Of a DNA stretch of 63,179 nt, positions 25,350 through 31,933 are shown in pieces. The stretch comes from Hyphomicrobiales bacterium (GTDB taxonomy: Bacteria > Pseudomonadota > Alphaproteobacteria > Rhizobiales > Rhizobiaceae). The stretch is from the NCBI GenBank assembly GCA_017305835.1, contig JAFKJY010000056.1, positions 1 to 63,179 of the forward strand. The letters run 5' to 3'. The notes beneath the pieces were generated by a model, which worked only from the letters and a program-made list of their open reading frames with translations, ran no database searches and was not told where the DNA came from. Numbering within the stretch: position 1 is the first letter of the stretch; each line of letters opens with the position of its first letter. Made by a program: the position numbers and the translations under genes.

Positions 25350-27074
25350 ATGACAGCCATTGACGCTTCCTATCCCGGATCGCGGTTGGCCGCGGTCTTC
25401 CGGACCTGCCGCTTCACCGGGCTCAAGGTCGACATCGCCGCGCAGCGGCTCATCAAGGCCAATGCCGTGGCGGCGGTGATCTTCCTCGCCGTCGGCGGCC
25501 TGATGGGCCTGCTTGTGGCGCTCACCCGCTGGCCGGCGGTGCACCTGCTGCCGTCGGAATGGTTCTATCTCGTGCTCACCGGGCACGGCGCCAACGTGCT
25601 GCTGTTCTGGATCATCTTCTTCGAGATCGCCCTCCTCTATTTCGCCTCGGCCGTGCTGCTCGGCTCGCGTCTCGCCGCGCCGCGGATCGCCTGGACCGCG
25701 TTCGGGCTGATGGTGGTGGGCGCCATCATGACCAACGTCGCCGTGTTCCAGGGCGATTCCAGCGTGATGTTCACCTCCTATCCGCCGATGCAGGCTGCGC
25801 CGCAATTCTATCTCGGCCTGATCCTGTTCGCGGTCGGCGCGCTGCTGGGCGTCGGCATCTTCTTCGGCACCCTGGTGATCGCGCATGCCGAGCACACCTA
25901 CGAGGGGTCGATCCCGCTGGTCACCTTCGGCGCGCTGACGGCGGCCATCATCGCAGTCTTCACGCTCGCCTCCGGCGCCATCATCCTCGTTCCGACCTTC
26001 CTGTGGTCGCTCGGCCTCGTCGCCGAGATCGACCCGCTGATGTACAAGGTCGTGTGGTGGGGGATGGGCCATTCCTCGCAGCAGATCAACGTCGCCGCGC
26101 ACGTCTCGGTCTGGTACGCGATCGGCGCGCTCACCATCGGCGCCAAGCCGCTGTCGGAGAAGGTCTCCCGCACGGCCTTCCTGCTCTACATCCTCTTCCT
26201 TCAGCTCGCCTCGGCGCACCATCTGCTCGCCGATCCCGGCATGAGCGCCACCTGGAAGATCGTCAACACCAGCTACCTGATGTATCTCGCCGTGCTCGGC
26301 TCGCTGATCCACGGCCTGACCGTGCCCGGCGCGCTGGAGGCTGCCCAGCGGCGCAACGGCTACACCAAGGGCGCCTTCGAGTGGCTGCGCAAGGCGCCGT
26401 GGGGCAACCCGGCCTTCGCCGGCATGTTCCTGTCGCTCGTCATGTTCGGCTTCATCGGCGGCATCTCCGGCGTCGTGCTCGGCACCGAGCAGCTCAACCT
26501 GCTGATGCACAACACCATCTACGTGCCCGGCCATTTCCACGGCACGGTGGTGGCCGGCACCACGCTCGCCTTCATGGCGATGACCTACTATGTGCTGCCG
26601 CTGATCTTCCAGCGCGACATCATCTGGCCGAAGCTGGCGCGCTGGCAGCCTTACCTGTTCGGCCTCGGCGCCGGCGGCATCTCGCTGTTCATGATGGGCG
26701 CCGGCACGCTCGGCATCCCGCGCCGGCACTGGGACATCACGCTCACCGACGCCATGCATCCGTTCGACCTGCCCTCCGGCGGCTTCCTGATGATGGGGCT
26801 GAACGGGCTGGCGGCGGTTATCGCCTCGGCCGGCGGCATCCTCTACATCCTCATCACGGTCGGCACCGTGCTGTGGGGCAAGCGCCTCGACAAGGGCGAC
26901 GCGCCGCTCGCCTTCCCGCTGCACAAGCAGGCGGCGACGGTCGCCGAATACGGCAGCCACGCGACGGTGAAGCTGCCCGGCACCATCATCCTGGTCTCGG
27001 TCTTCTTCCTGTCCTTCGTCCTCTACTACTTCGTCAACTGGAAGTACCTGTCGGAAATCTGGCTGCTGCGCTGA
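25350..27074 (+). CDS. B-family heme-copper subunit I lacking the active-site tyrosine; sNOR-like (NorY-type) NO reductase candidate
   Basis: A 574-aa catalytic subunit with about 13 helices. Heme and copper ligands are present: H79 (TGHGANVLLFW), H241, H290/H291 (SAHHLLADPG), H395/H397 (YVPGHFHGTVVAG). At helix VI, B-family O2 reductases have H-P-x-V-Y with the tyrosine cross-linked to histidine. This protein has H241-S-S-Q-Q245, so the tyrosine is glutamine. Loss of that tyrosine is established for NO-reducing members of the superfamily, and the norSY-senC (sNOR) cluster of ammonia oxidisers has the same subunit and SenC neighbours. I infer NO reduction; a divergent O2 reductase remains possible. 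Regulators and neighbours favour NO. Confidence 0.85.
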   Translation: MTAIDASYPGSRLAAVFRTCRFTGLKVDIAAQRLIKANAVAAVIFLAVGGLMGLLVALTRWPAVHLLPSEWFYLVLTGHGANVLLFWIIFFEIALLYFASAVLLGSRLAAPRIAWTAFGLMVVGAIMTNVAVFQGDSSVMFTSYPPMQAAPQFYLGLILFAVGALLGVGIFFGTLVIAHAEHTYEGSIPLVTFGALTAAIIAVFTLASGAIILVPTFLWSLGLVAEIDPLMYKVVWWGMGHSSQQINVAAHVSVWYAIGALTIGAKPLSEKVSRTAFLLYILFLQLASAHHLLADPGMSATWKIVNTSYLMYLAVLGSLIHGLTVPGALEAAQRRNGYTKGAFEWLRKAPWGNPAFAGMFLSLVMFGFIGGISGVVLGTEQLNLLMHNTIYVPGHFHGTVVAGTTLAFMAMTYYVLPLIFQRDIIWPKLARWQPYLFGLGAGGISLFMMGAGTLGIPRRHWDITLTDAMHPFDLPSGGFLMMGLNGLAAVIASAGGILYILITVGTVLWGKRLDKGDAPLAFPLHKQAATVAEYGSHATVKLPGTIILVSVFFLSFVLYYFVNWKYLSEIWLLR

Positions 27075-27096
27075 CGGGAAACGGGAGGGACAAGCC

Positions 27097-27960
27097 ATGC
27101 TCGCCGCCGCACGGATCGTCGTCACTCTGCTCAAGCTCAGGATCGGCGTGGCCATCGCGGCGAGCGCGCTGGCCGGGCTCGCCGCCACCGCCGGCGAGCC
27201 TGCCTCGGCAGGACAAATCGCGGCGCTGACACTCGCCGTCCTCGGGGCCGCGGGCGCGGCAGGCGCCTTCAACCACTATTACGAGCGCGATAGCGACCGC
27301 ATGATGGCGCGCACCGCTGGACGGCCCTTCGCCAGCGGGCAATTGAAGCCCGGCCTGGTCTGGCCGGTGACGTTCGCGGCCCTGCTCGGCGCCTCGATCC
27401 TGCTCGCCTGGGCCTCGGCCGGCACCGTCTCCGCGCTCTACGTGTTCCTCGGCGCGGTCACCTACGGGCTCGTCTACACCGTCTGGCTGAAGCGCCGCAC
27501 CGCATGGAACATCGTCGTCGGCGGGCTGGCCGGCTCGTTCGCGGTGCTGGCGGGCGCGGCTGCGATCGATCCCCAGCCGCAATGGGTGCCCGGCATCCTC
27601 GCCGTCGTCCTGTTCCTGTGGACGCCGCCGCATTTCTGGAGCCTCGCCGCGGCCAAGGCCGACGACTACGCCGCGGCCGGCGTGCCGATGCTGCCGGTGA
27701 TCGCGCCCGAGCGCGAATGGACGTTTGCCATCCTGGTCTACACGGCGACGCTTTCCGTGCTCTCGCTCGCGCCGCTTCTGTTCGGCATGGGCTGGATCTA
27801 CGGGCTGTTCGCGGCCGCAGGCGGCGGCTGGTTCCTGTGGAAGAGCTGGCGGCTCCACCGCGCGCCCTCGCGCAAGGCGGCGATGCAGAACTTCCTCGCC
27901 TCGCTGGTGCAGCTCCTGCTGCTGGTCGCCGGCATCTTCCTGTCGGCGCTCGCAAGGTGA
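27097..27960 (+). CDS. ctaB: UbiA-type prenyltransferase, heme O synthase (CtaB-like)
   Basis: A 287-aa polytopic enzyme that would farnesylate protoheme IX to heme O. The prenyl-diphosphate motif is GAFNHYYERDSDRMMARTAGRPFASGQL, followed by the helix run, and the second aspartate-rich region lies around FLWTPPHFWSLAAAKADDYAAAGVPM, typical of CtaB. It sits between subunit I and senC, so it probably serves the heme needs of this enzyme. That would imply a modified (o or a type) heme in the active site. Confidence 0.9.
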   Translation: MLAAARIVVTLLKLRIGVAIAASALAGLAATAGEPASAGQIAALTLAVLGAAGAAGAFNHYYERDSDRMMARTAGRPFASGQLKPGLVWPVTFAALLGASILLAWASAGTVSALYVFLGAVTYGLVYTVWLKRRTAWNIVVGGLAGSFAVLAGAAAIDPQPQWVPGILAVVLFLWTPPHFWSLAAAKADDYAAAGVPMLPVIAPEREWTFAILVYTATLSVLSLAPLLFGMGWIYGLFAAAGGGWFLWKSWRLHRAPSRKAAMQNFLASLVQLLLLVAGIFLSALAR

Positions 27961-27965
27961 GCGTG

Positions 27966-28775
27966 ATGTCCGTGCGCATGCTGGGCGCGGCAGGCCTGCT
28001 CGTCGCCTGCCTCTCTGCACATCCCGTTTCCGCCGCCGGCATCGACCCGGCCGAGGCGCTCGCGCGCAGTGAGGCGGCGATCGGCAACGCCACCGGCGAT
28101 CACCGCCTGCTGCAGTCCGACGGCAGCACGCTCGCGCTGTCGGACCTCAAGGGGCGCCCTCTGGTGCTGAGCCTGATCTACACGAGCTGCAGCACCGTCT
28201 GCCCGGCCGGCACGGAGACGCTGAAGGTCTCGGTGGCGAAGGCGCGCCGCGCGCTGGGCGGCGAGTCCTTCCAGGTGCTCACCCTCGGCTTCGACGCGCG
28301 CAACGACACGCCGCAGCGCATGCGCGCCTTCGCGATCGACCACAGCATCGACGGCGACCCGCTCTGGCACGTGGCGAGCGCTTCGCCCGCCGTGCTGCAT
28401 GCTTTGCTGGACGAGGTGGGCTTCAGCTATGCGGGCGCGGCCGGCGGCTTCGACCACGTGTCGCAGACGACGATCCTCGATGCCGAGGGTCGCGTCTACC
28501 GCCAGGTCTACGGCGACGACTACCCGCTTCCGGTGCTGGTCGAGCCGCTGAAGGAGCTGGTGTTCGGCACCACGGTCGGCTCCGTCACGCCGTCCGCGCT
28601 CGCCGACCGGCTGCGCTTCCTGTGCACCGTCTACGACCCCAAATCGGGCCGTTACCGCATCGACTACGGCATCTACATGGGCATGGGCGCCGGCGCCCTG
28701 TCGCTCGTGCTGATGGCCTGGGTCGTCGTGCGCATGTGGCTCGGCGCCCGCCGCACGGAGCGGGCGGGGGCATGA
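27966..28775 (+). CDS. senC: SCO1/SenC family copper chaperone
   Basis: Thioredoxin-fold copper chaperone for the CuA (or CuB) site. A signal peptide or anchor (MSVRMLGAAGLLVACLSAHPVSA) precedes the domain. Copper ligands are C75-x3-C79 (TSCSTVCPAG) and H164 (GGFDHVSQ). A C-terminal helix (YGIYMGMGAGALSLVLMAWVVVRMWLG) anchors it again. At 269 aa it is longer than average because of that tail. ATG 27966 is chosen; in-frame GTGs at 27957 and 27963 are possible. Overlaps the next gene by four bases. Confidence 0.9.
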   Translation: MSVRMLGAAGLLVACLSAHPVSAAGIDPAEALARSEAAIGNATGDHRLLQSDGSTLALSDLKGRPLVLSLIYTSCSTVCPAGTETLKVSVAKARRALGGESFQVLTLGFDARNDTPQRMRAFAIDHSIDGDPLWHVASASPAVLHALLDEVGFSYAGAAGGFDHVSQTTILDAEGRVYRQVYGDDYPLPVLVEPLKELVFGTTVGSVTPSALADRLRFLCTVYDPKSGRYRIDYGIYMGMGAGALSLVLMAWVVVRMWLGARRTERAGA

Positions 28776-30388
28776 CCATGGCAGCAGGTGCGGACGAGAC
28801 GGGTCGCAGGAACGACTGGCCGCCGCTGCGCGGCCTCAAGGCCGGCCTGCGCCGCGTCTTCGACATTCTCGAACGGGGGGCGGAGCGGCTGTTTTCGCCC
28901 GCGCTCAACCCGCTGGCGCAGCTCGGCGCGATCTCCTTCTTCCTGTTCTGGGTGGTCGCGGTCAGCGGCATCTACCTCTTCATCTTCTTCGACACCGGCA
29001 TCGTCGACGCCTATTCCTCGGTCGAATGGATCAGCGGCCCGCACTGGTATCATGCCGGCGTGATGCGCAGCTTCCACCGCTACGCCTCCGACCTGATGGT
29101 GGTCTCCGTCGCGACCCATCTCCTGCGCGAGTTCTCGCTCGACCGCTATCGCGGCACGCGCTGGTTCTCCTGGTTCACCGGCATCCCGCTGGTCTGGTTC
29201 CTCTACATCTCGGGCCTCACCGGCTACTGGCTGGTGTGGGACATGCTGGCGCAATATGTGGCGGTGGTGTCGGCGAAGCTGCTCGACGTCTTCCCCATCT
29301 TCGGCGAGCCGCTGGCGCGCAACTTCCTGACGCCCGAGCACCTGTCGAGCCGCTTCTTCTCGCTGCTGGTGTTCCTGCACATCGCGGTGCCGCTGCTCCT
29401 GCTGCTCGGCATGTGGATCCACATCCAGCGCATCTCTCGGCCGAAGGTGAACCCGCCGCGTCTGCTGGCCGCCCTCATCCTCACCGCCCTGCTGGCGGTC
29501 GCGCTATGGAAGCCGGCGCTGAGCCAGGGGCCGGCCGACCTGACCCGCGTGCCGGCGCAGGTCGGGCTGGACTGGCTGTTCCTGCCGCTCTATCCGCTGG
29601 CGGACGAGTGGGGCGAATGGAGCCTGTGGGGGCTGCTCGTCGGCGTTTCGGTGATGCTCGCGGCCATGCCGTGGCTGCCGCCGTTCCGGCGGGCGCCGGC
29701 GGCGGCGGTCGACCTGCCCAATTGCAACGGCTGCAACCGCTGCGTCGAGGATTGCCCCTACGAGGCGATCCGGCTGGTGCCGCGCACCGACGGCGAGCCC
29801 TTCCCGCATCAGGCCGAGGTCGATGCCGACCTGTGCGTGTCCTGCGGCATCTGCATGGGCGCCTGCCCGTCCTCGACGCCGTTCCGGCGGGTTCAGGATC
29901 TCAGGAGCGGCATCGACCTGCCCGGCCAGCCGCTCGCCGAGGTGCGCGAGAGCGTCATCGCCGCCTCGGCGGAACTGAAGGGCGAGCGCCGCGTGCTGGT
30001 GCTCGCCTGCGAGCACGGGGCCGGCGGCGGCGATGTCGGCGGCGTCGTCGCCTTCCCCTGCGTGGCCATGGTGCCGCCCTCGCTGATCGACTTCGTCCTG
30101 AGCAAGGGCCTCGCCGACGGCGTGGTGGTGGCCGGATGCAGCGAAAGCGCCTGCTTCAACCGGCTCGGCGTCGAATGGACGAAGCAGCGCTTCGCCGGCG
30201 CGCGCGACCCCTATCTGCGCAAGCGCGTGCCGCGCGAACGGCTCGCCACGATCTGGGCCTCGCCCTTCGAGGCCGGGCGCTACCAGGCCGAGAAGGCGGC
30301 GTTCGCCGCCCGGCTCGGAACGCCGGCAGACGCCGCGCCGCGGCAGGCGGCCGAGGAAGGCGACGCCCGGCTGGAGAAGCAGGCATGA
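28772..30388 (+). CDS. Cytochrome b / 2x[4Fe-4S] ferredoxin / MvhD-like fusion protein
   Basis: A 538-aa membrane redox protein with three parts. Residues 45-300 are a bc1-type cytochrome b N-terminal half with two heme pairs (H102/H116, H203/H217, both 14 apart). Residues 313-370 hold two ferredoxin clusters (C318, C321, C324, C328; C355, C358, C361, C365). Residues about 405-480 resemble the MvhD/hydrogenase iron-sulfur delta domain with C413, C430, C456 and C461 (VVVAGCSESACFNRLG). It could exchange electrons between the quinone pool and a soluble carrier. There is no hydrogenase nearby. Its place in the operon suggests it serves the heme-copper enzyme, which is inference. Confidence 0.85.
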   Translation: MTMAAGADETGRRNDWPPLRGLKAGLRRVFDILERGAERLFSPALNPLAQLGAISFFLFWVVAVSGIYLFIFFDTGIVDAYSSVEWISGPHWYHAGVMRSFHRYASDLMVVSVATHLLREFSLDRYRGTRWFSWFTGIPLVWFLYISGLTGYWLVWDMLAQYVAVVSAKLLDVFPIFGEPLARNFLTPEHLSSRFFSLLVFLHIAVPLLLLLGMWIHIQRISRPKVNPPRLLAALILTALLAVALWKPALSQGPADLTRVPAQVGLDWLFLPLYPLADEWGEWSLWGLLVGVSVMLAAMPWLPPFRRAPAAAVDLPNCNGCNRCVEDCPYEAIRLVPRTDGEPFPHQAEVDADLCVSCGICMGACPSSTPFRRVQDLRSGIDLPGQPLAEVRESVIAASAELKGERRVLVLACEHGAGGGDVGGVVAFPCVAMVPPSLIDFVLSKGLADGVVVAGCSESACFNRLGVEWTKQRFAGARDPYLRKRVPRERLATIWASPFEAGRYQAEKAAFAARLGTPADAAPRQAAEEGDARLEKQA

Positions 30389-30885
30389 GGCAGGCGCTCA
30401 GGATGATTGCCCGCTTCGCCGTGCTGGCCCTCGTCTTCATGGGCGTGGCGGCGCTGTCGAACCGGCCGCTCTATCACAGCCTGCCCAAGGACACGGGCGT
30501 GCTCACCCTTTCGTTCAGCCACGGTGCCGACCGCAAGGCAGCCTGCCGCAAGGCGACGCCGGAGGAGCTGGCCAAGCTGCCGCCCAACATGCGCCGGCCG
30601 GAGATTTGCCCGCGCGGGCGGCCGCCGATCCGCGTCGAGTTCGACATCGACGGCAAGCGGATGTTCGAGGCGGAGGTGCCGCCGTCCGGCATCGCCGGCG
30701 ACGGCCCCTCGCGGGTGCACCGGCGCTTCGTGCTGCCGGCAGGAAGCCACGACGTCGCCGTGCGCATGGGCGAGCGGCCGGAGGGCGGCTTCGACTGGCG
30801 CGCCGAGCGGACGATCCGGATCGAGCCGGCGGCGAACCGCGTCATCGATTTCCGCGCCGATGCCGGCGGTTTCGTCTTTCACTGA
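30385..30885 (+). CDS. Membrane-anchored protein of the sNOR-like operon, function unknown
   Basis: A 166-aa protein with an N-terminal helix (MIARFAVLALVFMGVAALSN) and a periplasmic domain. Visible: LTLSFSHGADRKAACRKATPEELAKLPPNMRRPEICPRGRPPIRVEFDIDGKRMFEAEVPPSG, then a beta-rich C-terminal half with SRVHRRFVLPAGSHDVAVRMG. Two cysteines (ACRK, EICP) flank a proline-rich stretch. I do not recognise a characterised family. It overlaps the cytochrome b fusion gene by four bases, so the two are probably co-translated. Confidence 0.7.
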   Translation: MRQALRMIARFAVLALVFMGVAALSNRPLYHSLPKDTGVLTLSFSHGADRKAACRKATPEELAKLPPNMRRPEICPRGRPPIRVEFDIDGKRMFEAEVPPSGIAGDGPSRVHRRFVLPAGSHDVAVRMGERPEGGFDWRAERTIRIEPAANRVIDFRADAGGFVFH

Positions 30886-30908
30886 TGGGATAGCGGAAGG
30901 AGCATCCG

Positions 30909-31316
30909 ATGGCCCTGATCGAATGGAAAAGCCACTACAGCGTCGGCGTCGATGCGGTCGACCACGAGCACCGCGAGCTGATCGACCTCATCAACGCGCT
31001 GCACGAACGCCTGATCGCCGGGGCGAAGGTGCCCGACGTCACGGCGTTCCTCGGCGAGATCCTGCGCGGCATCTCGGCGCATTTCGCGCTGGAGGAGAAA
31101 TTCATGCGCGACCACCGCTACGACCATCTCGGCCAGCACAAGGAAGCACACGAGAAGCTGCTGGACGAGATCCGCGACATCATGGACGGCTACGAGGCCG
31201 ATCCCGACGGCGCCTCGCGGCAGCTCTCGCAGCGCCTCGACGACTGGTTCACGCTGCATTTCAGGACGCACGACGCGCGGCTGCACCACCGGCTCGGAAC
31301 GCACGATCACCCGTGA
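30909..31316 (+). CDS. Bacteriohemerythrin
   Basis: A 135-aa single-domain hemerythrin. Diiron ligand motifs are in order: VDHEHRELIDLINALHE (H21 region), SAHFALEEKFM (H58, E62), GQHKEAHEKL (H77, H81) and LHFRTHDARL (H117, D122). Such proteins bind or deliver O2 and some bind NO. It ends the putative NO-reductase operon, 23 bp after the previous gene, with a GGAAGGAGC ribosome site. Convergent with the DUF6455-like gene. Confidence 0.88.
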   Translation: MALIEWKSHYSVGVDAVDHEHRELIDLINALHERLIAGAKVPDVTAFLGEILRGISAHFALEEKFMRDHRYDHLGQHKEAHEKLLDEIRDIMDGYEADPDGASRQLSQRLDDWFTLHFRTHDARLHHRLGTHDHP

Positions 31317-31319
31317 ACT

Positions 31320-31334
31320 GCCGGCCGGGCCGGC
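31320..31334. terminator. Possible bidirectional hairpin terminator
   Basis: GCCGGCC-G-GGCCGGC, a perfect seven-base inverted repeat between the convergent bacteriohemerythrin and DUF6455-like genes. The minimal loop shortens the real stem and no T-run follows, so this is weak. Confidence 0.3.
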
Positions 31335-31362
31335 GGCTCGGTTTCGTTGGATCTGCCGGCGC

Positions 31363-31815
31363 TCAGGCCGATGCGCTGGGCCGGACGGCTTGCGCGCGCG
31401 GCGCCATGCCCGCGACGATCTCGCTGAGGCTCTCGGCGTTGGCGCAATAGTGCCTGTACTGGAGCCCGAACACGTCGGCGGCGAGGTCGCGCCGGCAGCG
31501 GCTGCGGACCGCGCAGGTCATGCAGCGGCGCTGCATCTCCCGCGACCAGTCGATATGGTGGGTCCTGAATTCGGACGGATCGACGCCCACGGATTGCAGG
31601 GCGCGCGCGTTCAGGTCCTCGGAGACGAACGGAGTCATCATGGCGTTGACGAACTCGTCGTAGCCCATGCCGGCCTCTTCGAGGATGCAGGCGCGCTCGT
31701 CCGCGGGAAGCGCGTCGACCTCGCGCAGCACGGCCATGCGGCCCCGGCGGTCGTGCGCAAAGGCCTCCGCCCTGTTCAGGAACTCTCTGATTCCGGTGAT
31801 GAACCCTACAGCCAT
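31363..31815 (-). CDS. DUF6455-like four-cysteine protein
   Basis: A 150-aa cytoplasmic protein of unknown function. The N-terminal half is helical (LNRAEAFAHDRRGRMAVLREVDALPADERACILEEAGM). The C-terminal half carries C98-x2-C101-x5-C107-x16-C124 with neighbouring histidines (HHID, RHYC), a plausible iron-sulfur or metal site. It resembles the DUF6455 family seen in alphaproteobacteria. A TTGCG-N4-CGCAA box 54 bp upstream places it in the putative NnrR regulon. Confidence 0.7.
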   Translation of the reverse strand: MAVGFITGIREFLNRAEAFAHDRRGRMAVLREVDALPADERACILEEAGMGYDEFVNAMMTPFVSEDLNARALQSVGVDPSEFRTHHIDWSREMQRRCMTCAVRSRCRRDLAADVFGLQYRHYCANAESLSEIVAGMAPRAQAVRPSASA

Positions 31816-31869
31816 GGTCGCCTCCCAAGGATGGACTCATCCAGTCTAGCCGAGGGAATTTTCGTCTCT

Positions 31870-31883
31870 TTGCGCTTCCGCAA
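31870..31883. promoter_or_regulatory. NnrR-type box upstream of the DUF6455-like gene
   Basis: TTGCGCTTCCGCAA, third copy in the window of TTGCG-N4-CGCAA, 54 bp upstream of the minus-strand start at 31815. Confidence 0.7.
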
Positions 31884-31933
31884 GGACAATCGAGAAAGCT
31901 TGATTCGCTGAGGCGGTCCGCGCGGCCGCCGCG

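Noticed and set aside
25350..27074. Annotation as an ordinary ba3-type O2 reductase
   Set aside because: The ligand set fits the B family, but the cross-linked tyrosine of H-P-x-V-Y is missing (H-S-S-Q-Q) and the genomic setting is NO-related. O2 reduction is kept only as an alternative.
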